Of a stretch of 64,000 nucleotides of DNA, positions 10,143 to 18,640 are shown piece after piece. The translations under genes were made by a program, and so were the position numbers. Position 1 is the first letter of the stretch, and every line of letters begins with the position of its first letter. The notes below the pieces were generated by a model. The model saw nothing but the letters and a program-made list of their open reading frames with translations. It had not been told where the DNA came from and searched no databases. The stretch is from Phaeacidiphilus oryzae TH49 (GTDB taxonomy: Bacteria; Actinomycetota; Actinomycetes; Streptomycetales; Streptomycetaceae), in the NCBI RefSeq assembly GCF_000744815.1, contig NZ_JQMQ01000005.1, positions 4,038,055 through 4,102,054 on the forward strand, given 5' to 3'.

Positions 10143-10171
10143 TTGACCCGTCGGTAACCCAGGCTCATACT
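10143..10171 (+). promoter_or_regulatory. Promoter of the PucR-type regulator
   Basis: TTGACC (10143-10148), 17-bp spacer, CATACT (10166-10171): a good sigma-70 class (HrdB-like) promoter. The predicted start near 10178 gives a leader of ~24 nt containing GGGAGG before ATG 10202. Confidence 0.7.
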
Positions 10172-10201
10172 CCGGTGCTGATCCCCGGGAGGCCGGCCGC
10201 C

Positions 10202-11404
10202 ATGGAGATACCCGAATTGCCCCGCGCGCTGGGGCCGGAGCTGAGAAAGGCGCAGAGCTCGATCGCGGGCGAAGTCATTCGGGAGATCCGCTCCCAGGTC
10301 CCGGAATTCTCCCGCCCGCTGGCCGGGAAATTCGGCGCCGCTCTGCAGAGCGGGGTGGAGACCGCACTGGCCGAGTTCGCCGACCTGGTCGAGGGCGCCC
10401 CCGTCCAGCAGGCCGGCGGGATGCGGGTCTACCGGGCCCTGGGGCGCGCCCAGTTGGTGGAGGGCCGCAGCCTGGACGCGCTGCAGGCGGCGTACCGGCT
10501 GGGCGCCCGGGTGGCCTGGCGGCGGTACGCGGAGCTGGCCCGCGACCTCGGGGCGGACACCGAGCAGCTGGTACGGCTGGCCGAGGCGGTCTTCGCCCAC
10601 ATCGACGGGATCGCCGCCCACTCCGTGCAGGGGTACGCCCTGGCCCAGGCGGACGAGGCGGGGACGCTGGGCCGGCGCCGGCACCGGCTGCTGGAGCTGC
10701 TGCTCGCCCGGGCGCCCCGGGCCGCCGTCGAGGAGGCCGCGACGGCGGTGGACTGGCCGCTGCCGGAGCGGGTGGCCTGCGTCGCCCTCGGCGGTCCCGG
10801 GGAGGGCGAGGACCTGCGGAGCTGGCCGGCGCTGCCGGTCGCGGTGCTGGCCGACCTGGACGGCGTCGAACGCTGCCTGCTGGTACCGGATCCGGCGCTG
10901 TTCCTCCGCGGACGGCAGGTGCGGAGCGCGCTGCGCGGACGCGGGGCGGTGATCGGCCCCGACGTCCCGCTGGCGGACGCCGGGGACTCGCTGCGCTGGG
11001 CCAGGGCGCTCCGCGCCCGCCTGCGGGAGCGCGGGCTGCTCCGGGCCGAGCCGGTGGACTGCGGAGGCCGGCTGCCGGAGCTGCTGATGCTGGCCGATCC
11101 TGCCCTGGTGCGGGTGATGACGGAGCGTCGGCTGGCCCCGCTGCGCGGGCTCACCGCCAAGCAGCGGCAGCGGCTGTCCGCCACGCTGCTGGCCTGGTTG
11201 CAGTGCGGTGGCGGCGGGGCGCCCGCGGTGGCGGCCCGGCTGGGCATCCATCCGCAGACCGCGAGGCAGCGGCTGCGGCAGGCGCGCGGGCTCTTCGGCG
11301 CGGAACTGGAGGACCCGGACGCCCGTTTCGAACTGGAGGTCGCCCTGCGCGCGGAGCTGCGCGGCGGGGCTGTCCGGGCGGTTCGGGGGCGGTCCGTAGA
11401 CTGA
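10202..11404 (+). CDS. PucR-family C-terminal HTH regulator
   Basis: 400 residues from ATG 10202, with GGGAGG upstream. Residues about 324-366 hold the PucR-type helix-turn-helix (LAWLQCGGGGAPAVAARLGI, then HPQTARQRLRQ). The long helical N-terminal region (ALQAAYRLGARVAWRRYAEL) matches the RsbRD-like sensor module common in actinobacterial PucR proteins. The central part is a GGDEF-like degenerate linker. It is a cytoplasmic DNA-binding regulator, divergent from a secreted lipase with a 258-bp shared upstream region. Control of the lipase is inferred from position. Confidence 0.85.
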   Translation: MEIPELPRALGPELRKAQSSIAGEVIREIRSQVPEFSRPLAGKFGAALQSGVETALAEFADLVEGAPVQQAGGMRVYRALGRAQLVEGRSLDALQAAYRLGARVAWRRYAELARDLGADTEQLVRLAEAVFAHIDGIAAHSVQGYALAQADEAGTLGRRRHRLLELLLARAPRAAVEEAATAVDWPLPERVACVALGGPGEGEDLRSWPALPVAVLADLDGVERCLLVPDPALFLRGRQVRSALRGRGAVIGPDVPLADAGDSLRWARALRARLRERGLLRAEPVDCGGRLPELLMLADPALVRVMTERRLAPLRGLTAKQRQRLSATLLAWLQCGGGGAPAVAARLGIHPQTARQRLRQARGLFGAELEDPDARFELEVALRAELRGGAVRAVRGRSVD

Positions 11405-11498
11405 CCTCGGCCACCCGCCGCCCACGGGGGTGCCCCGGCACCGCTGAGGCGTGGGGGAGGAACGGCCGGTCCGAGCAGAGCGAGAGCAGGAGCCCCAG

Positions 11499-12812
11499 GT
11501 GACGCAGACCGCAGCGGCCAGTGCGGAGAACGGTACGGTCCCGGTGGAAGCCGAGGCCGATGTGATCGTGGTGGGCGCCGGTCCTGCCGGCTCGACCACC
11601 GCGTACCACCTGGCCCGTTCCGGGCTCAACGTGCTGCTGCTGGAGAAGAGCAGCTTCCCCCGGGAGAAGGTCTGCGGCGACGGCCTCACCCCGCGCGCGG
11701 TCAAGCAGCTGGTGGACATGGGGATCGACATCTCCGAGGAGGCCGGCTGGCTGCGCAACCGCGGCCTGCGGATCGTCGGCGGGGGCGTGCGGCTGGAGCT
11801 GGACTGGCCGGACCTGGCGGCCTACCCGGACTACGGCCTGGTGCGGAAGCGCGCCGACTTCGACCAGCTGCTGGCCCGCCAGGCGGAGAAGGCCGGCGCC
11901 CGGCTGGTCGAGCTGTGCAACGTCAACGGCCCGGTGCTGGACGAGCGTTCGGGCCGGATCACCGGGGTCACCGCCAAGCTGGGCGAGGACAAGCGGCCGG
12001 TGTCCTTCCGGGCGCCGCTGGTGATCGCGGCGGACGGCAACTCGACCCGGCTCTCCCTCTCCATGGGCCTCCACCGGGACGAGTCGCGGCCGATGGGCGT
12101 CGCCTACCGGACGTACTTCAACTCCCCGCGGGACCGGGACGACTACCTGGAGTCCTGGCTGGAGCTGTGGGACCGGCGGGGGAGCGAGCCGAAGCTGCTG
12201 CCCGGCTACGGCTGGATCTTCGGGATGGGCGACGGGACCTCCAACGTCGGCCTCGGACTGCTCAACACCACCAAGGCCTTCGGCGACATCGACTACCGCG
12301 AGCTGCTGAAGGTGTGGTGCGCGGGGATGCCGGAGGAGTGGGGGTACACCCCGGAGAACATGACCGAGCCGATCCGGGGCGCGGCCCTGCCGATGGCCTT
12401 CAACCGGAAGCCGCACTACACCCGCGGGCTGATGCTGGTCGGCGACGCGGGCGGGATGGTCAACCCGTTCAACGGGGAGGGCATCGCGTACGCGATGGAG
12501 TCCGGGCAGATCGCGGCGGGCGTCGTGGTGCAGGCGATGGCGCGGCGCTCGGAGGTCGGCCGGGAGCGGGCCCTCGAGGCGTACCCGCAGGTGCTGAAGG
12601 AGACCTACGGCGGCTACTACTCGCTGGGCCGCGGGTTCGTGAAGCTGATCGGCAACCCGCGGGTGATGCGGCTGGCGACCGAGCGGGGGCTCACCCACCC
12701 GTATCTGATGAGGTTCGTCCTCAAGATGCTGGCGAACCTGACCGACCCGCAGGGCGGGGACGCGATGGACCGCATCATCAACGGCCTGGCCAAGGTCGCC
12801 CCGCGGGCGTAG
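11499..12812 (+). CDS. Geranylgeranyl reductase family FAD protein (candidate MenJ-like menaquinone tail reductase)
   Basis: 437 residues from GTG 11499, with AGGAG 6 nt upstream. The N-terminal Rossmann motif VVGAGPAG (24-31) binds FAD. The motif KVCGDGLTPRAVKQL and the second FAD motif GDAGGMVNPFNGEGI (from 315) are typical of the geranylgeranyl reductase family. Mycobacterial MenJ belongs to this family and saturates one isoprene of menaquinone (established). The location between menG and the nuo operon, with a polyprenyl synthase downstream, makes a menaquinone substrate likely here, but that is inference. An upstream in-frame GTG at 11451 is possible but has no RBS. The stop codon sits in a terminator loop. 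Confidence 0.82.
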   Translation: MTQTAAASAENGTVPVEAEADVIVVGAGPAGSTTAYHLARSGLNVLLLEKSSFPREKVCGDGLTPRAVKQLVDMGIDISEEAGWLRNRGLRIVGGGVRLELDWPDLAAYPDYGLVRKRADFDQLLARQAEKAGARLVELCNVNGPVLDERSGRITGVTAKLGEDKRPVSFRAPLVIAADGNSTRLSLSMGLHRDESRPMGVAYRTYFNSPRDRDDYLESWLELWDRRGSEPKLLPGYGWIFGMGDGTSNVGLGLLNTTKAFGDIDYRELLKVWCAGMPEEWGYTPENMTEPIRGAALPMAFNRKPHYTRGLMLVGDAGGMVNPFNGEGIAYAMESGQIAAGVVVQAMARRSEVGRERALEAYPQVLKETYGGYYSLGRGFVKLIGNPRVMRLATERGLTHPYLMRFVLKMLANLTDPQGGDAMDRIINGLAKVAPRA

Positions 12813-12822
12813 CGCCCGCGGG
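12800..12822. terminator. Terminator hairpin with the stop codon as its loop
   Basis: A perfect 10-bp stem CCCGCGGGCG/CGCCCGCGGG encloses only the three bases TAG (12810-12812), the stop codon of the reductase gene. The convergent propeller gene ends at 12844, so the hairpin can act in both directions. Confidence 0.7.
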
Positions 12823-12843
12823 ACGACGGGGTGGGCGCGGCGG

Positions 12844-14184
12844 TCAGTGCTGGACGGTCACCGTCGCCGTCGACTGCGCCGCGGCCAGGTGCTCGTCGCC
12901 GGCGTAGGACACCTGGTAGCTGACGGTGCCGGTGTCCGGGGGCGTGTCGGTGAGGCTGAAGCTGCCGTCCGCGGCCGTGGTGACGGCGGGGAGGGCCACG
13001 CCGTCCCGGGTGACCGTGAGGGTCTGGCCGCCGGTGTACGGGCTGGGGCCGCCGAGGGACCCGGTGATGGTGAGGGCGCGCTTGGGCTTGGCCGTCGCCG
13101 GGGGGAAGAGGTTGACGCTCGACGCCGTCTGCGCCGGGTCGGAGACCACGTGGAGGGTCGGGTTGTTCCCGTAGACGTCGGTGGTGACGCCGAACAGCTC
13201 GGTGTTGTCCGGGGTGACCGCCAGGCCGGCCGGGGCCAGGTCGGTGTCGAGCTGCAGCGGGTACGAGCGGACCGCCGAGCTGTAGCCGCCGGGGGCGAAG
13301 ACGTAGACCGAGTCGCCGTAGTAGTCGTCGGAGCCGCCGTAGACCGTGCCGTCGGCGGCGATCGCCACCGCGTCCGGGTAGGTGGCGTCGGTGTACTGGC
13401 CGTCCGCGCTGAGGTCGGCGACTTTCCACGCCTGGTGGGCGTAGGGCGCCCCGCAGGCGGTGATCACGTCCTTGCCGTCCGGGGTGATCGCCAGGTCGCG
13501 GAGGTTGCTGCTGACGTCCGGGGTGTCCAGCTGGGTCTGCGGCTTCAGCACCCGCACCGTGGCGCCGGAGACGTCGTAGCTGGCCAGCGAGGCGGGGCTG
13601 ACGCCGGACCAGCCGGCGACCAGTTCGCCGTTCGGGCCGCCGGCCAGCAGCGGGGCGTCGTACCAGGAGTCGCCGGTGGCCCTGAGGGTCACGGCAGCCG
13701 GGCCGGCCGCCGGGTCGATGGAGCCGATGCCGCCGCTGCCGGCCGCCGAGCCGTTGTAGGAGAACCAGACCTTGCCGCCGCTGACCGCCACGGACTCCGG
13801 GTCGTAGCCGGCGCCGGTGGCGTAGCGGGCGGTCTCGGTGAGGTCGGCGGTGCTGATCGCGGAGACCGCGTCGGTGCCGCCGAGGCCGGCGTAGACGGTG
13901 CCGCCGTCGGCGGAGAGGGCGAGGCCGTTCGCGTCGGTCTCGTTCGGGATGGTGGCCACGGTCTGGCCGGTGTAGTCGGTGACCAGGATGTCGGTGCTGC
14001 CCGAGCCGCCGCTGACGAAGAGGTGCCGGTGGACCGGGTCCACCAGGAGGTGCGAGTAGTGCGCGATCGGCAGCGCGACTGCCGTGGTCGCCGCGCCGGC
14101 CTGGGCGGCGGGGAGGGCGACCGTGGAAGCGATCCCGGCCGCGACGGCTATCGCGGCGGCAAGAGAGATCTGCTTACTGCGCAT
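12844..14184 (-). CDS. Secreted beta-propeller protein with C-terminal Ig-like domain
   Basis: 446 residues. The signal peptide ([20 protein letters not shown], processed near AQAGA) sends it outside the cell. Residues ~35-345 contain repeated blade-like units (DGGTVYAGLGG, ADGTVYGGSDD, PDNTELFGVTTD), as in WD40/YVTN-type propellers. Residues ~360-446 are a bacterial Ig-like repeat (TVTRDGVALPAVTTAADGSF). ATG 14184 has AGGAG 6 nt upstream. No catalytic motif is seen, so a binding or surface role is likely. Similar secreted proteins are common in Streptomyces; function unknown. Confidence 0.75.
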   Translation of the reverse strand: MRSKQISLAAAIAVAAGIASTVALPAAQAGAATTAVALPIAHYSHLLVDPVHRHLFVSGGSGSTDILVTDYTGQTVATIPNETDANGLALSADGGTVYAGLGGTDAVSAISTADLTETARYATGAGYDPESVAVSGGKVWFSYNGSAAGSGGIGSIDPAAGPAAVTLRATGDSWYDAPLLAGGPNGELVAGWSGVSPASLASYDVSGATVRVLKPQTQLDTPDVSSNLRDLAITPDGKDVITACGAPYAHQAWKVADLSADGQYTDATYPDAVAIAADGTVYGGSDDYYGDSVYVFAPGGYSSAVRSYPLQLDTDLAPAGLAVTPDNTELFGVTTDVYGNNPTLHVVSDPAQTASSVNLFPPATAKPKRALTITGSLGGPSPYTGGQTLTVTRDGVALPAVTTAADGSFSLTDTPPDTGTVSYQVSYAGDEHLAAAQSTATVTVQH

Positions 14185-14484
14185 GGAACTCCTGTCTCGA
14201 TGCGGTGAGTTGCCGACCTGATCTTGGGCGGCGGGTGTAGTAAAGCGCACAGCACTGACACAGGGGCACGCGGAGTAGCCGGGGCCGGCGTCAACTCCCG
14301 TACGCGCGACTCACTCCGACGATCAGTCTGCGCATTATCACGAGAGATGCTCGGTGTCCAAACTTGTGATGGATGCTCATAAGTGCTAGTCAGACGGCCT
14401 GTTGGGGGACGCCGGGGTCGCATGTGCAACTGCTTGTGAACGAGTGCACGCGATCAGTGCACCATGCTTGTCCGGATCGACCGG

Positions 14485-14499
14485 TTGACTCAGCGTCAG
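14485..14499. promoter_or_regulatory. BldD-box match upstream of nuoA
   Basis: TTGACTCAGCGTCAG fits every fixed position of the published BldD consensus NTNACNC(A/T)GNGTNAN. It lies ~75 bp upstream of the candidate nuoA -10. Binding is not shown here. Confidence 0.5.
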
Positions 14500-14581
14500 G
14501 TGGCCTAGATCACAATGCTGAGGGGAACCGCCGTGTCGCAGATCACAGGTCGGCGGGCGTAGCATGGCGCCGTTCCAGGGA

Positions 14582-14599
14582 TTGTGAACTGCCTCACAA
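14582..14599. promoter_or_regulatory. Rex-like redox operator before nuoA
   Basis: TTGTGAACTGCCTCACAA has a perfect left half-site TTGTGAAC and a right half ending TCACAA, against the Rex operator TTGTGAAC-N2-GTTCACAA. It ends 15 nt before the nuoA ATG. That places it downstream of the candidate -10 (14560-14565), where a bound repressor would block transcription. Rex senses NADH/NAD+ in Streptomyces, which suits an NADH dehydrogenase operon. Confidence 0.7.
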
Positions 14600-14614
14600 G
14601 GGACGGGAATCGGG

Positions 14615-14974
14615 ATGAACGTCTACGCACCCATCCTGGTGCTGGGCGCGATCGCAGCAGCGTTCGCGGTCGGCTCCATCGTGATGGCCTCGCTCACCGG
14701 ACCCAAGCGCTACAACCGGGCGAAGCTCGACGCGTACGAGTGCGGGATCGAGCCGACCCCGCAGCCGGAGGGGGGCGGACGCTTCCCGATCAAGTACTAC
14801 CTGACGGCGATGCTCTTCATCGTCTTCGACATCGAGATCGTCTTCCTCTACCCGTGGGCGGTCAGCTTCGACTCGCTGGGGATCTTCGGCCTGGTCGAGA
14901 TGGTGCTCTTCATCCTCACGGTCTTCGTCGCCTACGCGTACGTGTGGCGGCGCGGCGGCCTGGAGTGGGACTGA
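14615..14974 (+). CDS. nuoA: NADH-quinone oxidoreductase subunit A
   Basis: 119 residues with three membrane helices, the usual NuoA length. The conserved loop KRYNRAKLDAYECGIEP carries the Asp/Glu/Cys cluster near the quinone channel. It is the first gene of a complete 14-gene complex I operon. ATG 14615 follows GGGACGGGAATCGGG. Confidence 0.95.
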   Translation: MNVYAPILVLGAIAAAFAVGSIVMASLTGPKRYNRAKLDAYECGIEPTPQPEGGGRFPIKYYLTAMLFIVFDIEIVFLYPWAVSFDSLGIFGLVEMVLFILTVFVAYAYVWRRGGLEWD

Positions 14975-15023
14975 CGACGGCTGCGCGACGCGGCGACGGA
15001 CCGACACGAGGGAGTGACGGGCA

Positions 15024-15578
15024 ATGGGCATTGAGGAGAAGCTGCCCAGCGGCTTTCTGCTCACCACCGTGGAACAGGCCGCCGGGTGGGTCCGGAAGAG
15101 TTCGCTCTTCCCGGCCACCTTCGGGCTGGCCTGCTGCGCGATCGAGATGATGACCACCGGGGCCGGGCGCTACGACCTGGCCCGGTTCGGCATGGAGGTG
15201 TTCCGCGGCTCTCCGCGGCAGGCCGATCTGATGATCGTGGCGGGCCGGGTGAGCCAGAAGATGGCGCCCGTGGTCCGCCAGGTCTACGACCAGATGGCGA
15301 ACCCGAAGTGGGTCATCTCCATGGGCGTCTGCGCCAGTTCGGGCGGGATGTTCAACAACTACGCGATCGTGCAGGGCGTCGACCACATCATCCCGGTCGA
15401 CATCTATCTGCCGGGCTGCCCCCCGCGGCCGGAGATGCTGATGGACGCGATCCTCAAGCTCCACCAGCAGATCCAGCAGACGAAGCTCGGCGTGAACCGG
15501 GCGCGCGCGGACGAGGAGCTGGAGCGCGAGGCGCTGGCGGCCACGCCGACGATCGACCAGCGGGGGCTGCTGCGGTGA
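15024..15578 (+). CDS. nuoB: NADH-quinone oxidoreductase subunit B
   Basis: 184 residues, full length. The ligands of terminal cluster N2 are present: the tandem Cys pair C37-C38 (GLACCAIE), C103 (MGVCASSGG) and C132 (LPGCPP). N2 passes electrons to menaquinone. The stop overlaps a GTG (GTGA) that opens a 45-codon frame running to nuoC. Confidence 0.96.
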   Translation: MGIEEKLPSGFLLTTVEQAAGWVRKSSLFPATFGLACCAIEMMTTGAGRYDLARFGMEVFRGSPRQADLMIVAGRVSQKMAPVVRQVYDQMANPKWVISMGVCASSGGMFNNYAIVQGVDHIIPVDIYLPGCPPRPEMLMDAILKLHQQIQQTKLGVNRARADEELEREALAATPTIDQRGLLR

Positions 15579-15712
15579 GGATGCGAATCGCGGCACGGGC
15601 GGCAACTGCGGATACGTCGGCGGGTGCGGGGAGCAGGTGGCTGGGCGCGCGGTTCCCCGCGCCCCGGTTGCGCTGCCCGTCTGCCCGACTGGGCTGGAAG
15701 GTGGTCGGCTGA
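15575..15712 (+). CDS. Possible 45-codon bridging ORF between nuoB and nuoC
   Basis: GTG 15575 overlaps the nuoB stop (GTGA). The frame ends at TGA 15710-15712, which overlaps the nuoC ATG (TGATG). It contains the dispersed repeat and would translate it as WLGARFPAP. It has no homology I recognise. Its plausible role is only to carry ribosomes across the gap, which is inference; it may simply be non-coding. Confidence 0.25.
   Translation: MRMRIAARAATADTSAGAGSRWLGARFPAPRLRCPSARLGWKVVG
15639..15668 (+). repeat. Dispersed stem-loop repeat, copy B (nuoB-nuoC gap)
   Basis: Same orientation as copy A, with the central A replaced by G. It lies in the 133-bp gap between nuoB and nuoC. Confidence 0.85.
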
Positions 15713-16428
15713 TGAGTGAGCCGCAGAACGGGCAGGTGCCCGCATCGCGGGAAGAGGGCGCCGGGGAGCCCGAGGTGATCGGCGTCCGCAGAGGGATGTT
15801 CGGGGCCAGGGACGGCGGGGACACCTCCGGCTACGGGGGGCTGGTCCAGCCGATCGTGCTGCCCGGGGCCTCCAGCCGGCCGTACGGCGGGTGGTTCGAC
15901 GAGGTCGCGGACGAGCTGGAGGGGGCTCTGGAGGAGCAGGGGCTCGATCCGGAGCAGGTGGTCGAGAAGACCGTCGTCGACCGGGGCGAACTCACCTTCC
16001 ACGTCAGGCGCCAGGACCTGGTCGCGGTCTGCCGGACGCTGCGGGACGACGCCGCGCTGCGCTTCGAGCTCTGCACCGGGGTCAGCGGCGTCCACTACCC
16101 CGGCGACACCGGCCGCGAGCTCCACGCCGTCTACCACCTGCGGTCGATCACCCACAACCGGCTGATCCGGGTGGAGACCTCGGCCCCCGACGCCGACCCG
16201 CACATCCCCTCGACGGTCGCGGTGTACCCCACCAACGACTGGCACGAGCGGGAGACCTACGACTTCTTCGGGATCGTCTTCGACGGCCACCCCGCGCTGA
16301 TGCGGATCATGATGCCGGACGACTGGCTGGGCCATCCGCAGCGCAAGGACTATCCGCTCGGCGGCATCCCCGTCGAGTACAAGGGCGCCCAGATCCCGGC
16401 TCCCGACCAGCGGAGGTCGTACAGCTGA
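15712..16428 (+). CDS. nuoC: NADH-quinone oxidoreductase subunit C
   Basis: 238 residues. The 30-kDa subunit signature appears as [20 protein letters not shown], followed by RKDYPLGG. It forms the peripheral arm with NuoD, with which it is not fused here. Start ATG 15712 overlaps the TGA of the bridging frame. The N-terminal ~45 residues are a variable extension. Confidence 0.95.
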   Translation: MSEPQNGQVPASREEGAGEPEVIGVRRGMFGARDGGDTSGYGGLVQPIVLPGASSRPYGGWFDEVADELEGALEEQGLDPEQVVEKTVVDRGELTFHVRRQDLVAVCRTLRDDAALRFELCTGVSGVHYPGDTGRELHAVYHLRSITHNRLIRVETSAPDADPHIPSTVAVYPTNDWHERETYDFFGIVFDGHPALMRIMMPDDWLGHPQRKDYPLGGIPVEYKGAQIPAPDQRRSYS

Positions 16429-17795
16429 TGAGCGATCAGAACACCGTCCACGCAACCGGTTACGCCGAGGCGCCCGGCCGCGAGACCACCGAGGGCCGGG
16501 TCTTCACCGTCACCGGCGGCGACTGGGACGAGATCGTCACCGCCGCCGCCAAGGCGGACGACGAGCGGATCGTCGTCAACATGGGCCCGCAGCACCCCTC
16601 CACCCACGGGGTGCTCCGGCTGATCCTGGAGATCGACGGCGAGACGGTCACCGAGGCCCGCTGCGGAATCGGTTATCTCCACACCGGCATCGAGAAGAAC
16701 ATCGAGTGGCGGAACTGGGTGCAGGGCACCACCTTCGTCACGCGGATGGACTACCTCACCCCCTTCTTCAACGAGACGGCCTACTGCCTCGCGGTGGAGA
16801 AGCTGCTCGGCATCGAGGACGACATCCCGGAGCGGGCCGACATCGTCCGGGTGATGATGATGGAGCTCAACCGGATCTCCTCGCACCTGGTCTGCCTGGC
16901 CACCGGCGGCATGGAGCTGGGCTCCACCACGCTGATGATCTACGGCTTCCGGGACCGCGAGGTCATCCTCGACATGTTCGAGCTGGTCACCGGCCTGCGG
17001 ATGAACCACGCGTACATCCGGCCGGGCGGGCTCGCGCAGGATCTGCCGCCGGGGGCGGTGGACCAGATCCGCGAGGGCGTGAAGCTGCTGCGCTCGCGCC
17101 TGTCCGAGTACGACGCGCTGGCCACCAACAACCCGGTCTTCAAGGCCCGGTTGTGCGACGTCGGGTACCTGGACCTGGCCGGCTGCATGGCGCTCGGCGT
17201 CACCGGGCCGATCCTCCGCTCCACCGGCCTGCCGCACGACCTGCGGAAGTCCCAGCCGTACTGCGGCTACGAGGACTACGACTTCGAGGTGTGCACCGCC
17301 GACACCGCCGACTCCTACGGCCGCTTCCTGATCCGGATCCACGAGATCGCGGAGTCACTGCGGATCGTCGACCAGTGCCTGGACCGGCTGGCCGGCACCT
17401 CGGGGAACGGCGGGGGCCCGGTGATGGTCTCCGACAAGAAGATCGCCTGGCCGGCCCAACTCTCCGTCGGACCCGACGGGATGGGCAACTCGCTGGACCA
17501 CATCAAGAAGATCATGGGCACCTCGATGGAGGCGCTCATCCACCACTTCAAGCTGGTGACCGAGGGCTTCCGGGTGCCGCCCGGGCAGGCCTATGTGGCC
17601 GTCGAGTCGCCCAAGGGCGAGCTCGGCGTCCACGCCGTCAGTGACGGCGGCACTCGGCCGTACCGGGTGCACTTCCGGGATCCCAGCTTCACCAATCTGC
17701 AGTCGATGGCGGTGATGTGCGAGGGCGGCCAGGTCGCGGACGTCATCGTCGCCGTGGCCGGGATCGACCCGGTGATGGGAGGAGTCGACCGGTGA
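16428..17795 (+). CDS. nuoD: NADH-quinone oxidoreductase subunit D
   Basis: 455 residues, the 49-kDa subunit. [21 protein letters not shown] and the [NiFe]-hydrogenase-like C-terminus (DPVMGGVDR) are present. With NuoB it forms the quinone-binding pocket. ATG 16428 overlaps the nuoC stop (TGATG). The frame stays open upstream within nuoC but is not coding there. Confidence 0.96.
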   Translation: MSDQNTVHATGYAEAPGRETTEGRVFTVTGGDWDEIVTAAAKADDERIVVNMGPQHPSTHGVLRLILEIDGETVTEARCGIGYLHTGIEKNIEWRNWVQGTTFVTRMDYLTPFFNETAYCLAVEKLLGIEDDIPERADIVRVMMMELNRISSHLVCLATGGMELGSTTLMIYGFRDREVILDMFELVTGLRMNHAYIRPGGLAQDLPPGAVDQIREGVKLLRSRLSEYDALATNNPVFKARLCDVGYLDLAGCMALGVTGPILRSTGLPHDLRKSQPYCGYEDYDFEVCTADTADSYGRFLIRIHEIAESLRIVDQCLDRLAGTSGNGGGPVMVSDKKIAWPAQLSVGPDGMGNSLDHIKKIMGTSMEALIHHFKLVTEGFRVPPGQAYVAVESPKGELGVHAVSDGGTRPYRVHFRDPSFTNLQSMAVMCEGGQVADVIVAVAGIDPVMGGVDR

Positions 17796-18640
17796 CGGCA
17801 AGCGAAGCCCGGCCTGGGGCGGTGCCGGTGGCCCTCGGGCTGCCGGAGGGGCCCGCCCCCGAGTACCCGGCGGACGTACGGGCCCGCCTCGACCCCGACG
17901 CCGAAGAGCTGATCTCCCGCTACCCGCAGTCCCGTTCGGCGCTGCTGCCGCTGCTCCACCTGGTGCAGGCGGAGGAGGGCTACGTCTCCGCGAGCGGGAT
18001 GCGGTACTGCGCGGACAAGCTGGGGCTGACCACGGCCGAGGTGCGGGCGGTCGCCACCTTCTACACCATGTACCGGCGCAGGCCGGCCGGGCGGCACCAC
18101 ATCGGGGTGTGCACCAACACCCTCTGCGCGGTGCTGGGCGGCGACGAGATCTTCGCGGACCTCCAGGAGCACCTGGGGATCGGCAACAACGAGACGACCG
18201 AGGACGGCTCGCTGTCCATCGAGCACATCGAGTGCAACGCCGCCTGCGACTACGCGCCGGTGGTGATGGTCGACTGGGAGTTCTTCGACAACCAGACGCC
18301 GGAGAGCGTCCGGGAGCTGGCGGACCGGCTGCGGGCGGGCGAGGAGGTCTCCCCCACCCGGGGCGCGCGGCTGTGCGGCTTCCGCGAGACCTCGCGGGTG
18401 CTGGCCGGGTTCCCCGATCCGCGGCCGGAGGCCGTGCACGAGGGTGGCGCGGCCGGGGACCCCAGCCTCGTGGGGTTGCGGCTGGCGAAGGGCGAGGCCT
18501 TGCCGGGCGCACGGGTGATCAGCCCCCGCCAGGATCCGGCGGAGCCGGATACATCAGGGGCGCGGGGAACTGCGCGCCCAGCCACAAGCGAAGCCGCACC
18601 CGCCGACCGCGAATCACTTGAAGGTGGTGGCGCGGAATGA
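17792..18640 (+). CDS. nuoE: NADH-quinone oxidoreductase subunit E, with a repeat-derived tail
   Basis: 282 residues from GTG 17792, which overlaps the nuoD stop. The thioredoxin-like 2Fe-2S domain holds the N1a ligands C107, C112, C148 and C152 (CxxxxC and CxxxC). The conserved domain ends near residue 200. A long tail follows, longer than the ~165-residue E. coli protein. Residues about 255-265 ([11 protein letters not shown]) are encoded by dispersed repeat copy C, so part of the tail is recent and probably dispensable. The stop overlaps the nuoF ATG (ATGA). Confidence 0.95.
   Translation: MTASEARPGAVPVALGLPEGPAPEYPADVRARLDPDAEELISRYPQSRSALLPLLHLVQAEEGYVSASGMRYCADKLGLTTAEVRAVATFYTMYRRRPAGRHHIGVCTNTLCAVLGGDEIFADLQEHLGIGNNETTEDGSLSIEHIECNAACDYAPVVMVDWEFFDNQTPESVRELADRLRAGEEVSPTRGARLCGFRETSRVLAGFPDPRPEAVHEGGAAGDPSLVGLRLAKGEALPGARVISPRQDPAEPDTSGARGTARPATSEAAPADRESLEGGGAE
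18556..18583 (-). repeat. Dispersed stem-loop repeat, copy C (inside the nuoE tail)
   Basis: Reads GGCGCGGGGAACTGCGCGCC on the plus strand and is translated in-frame as GARGTARPA in the NuoE tail. Confidence 0.88.

Larger units (their letters stand above)
14185..14614. other. Divergent regulatory region upstream of nuoA
   Basis: A 430-bp non-coding region between the propeller gene and nuoA, less GC-rich than its surroundings. It holds a BldD-consensus site (14485-14499), a strong Rex-like site (14582-14599) and a weaker Rex-like site (14434-14451). TAGCAT at 14560-14565 is a candidate nuoA -10 with no clear -35. TTGTGATGGATGCTCATAAG near 14364 is an imperfect palindrome. Confidence 0.6.
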
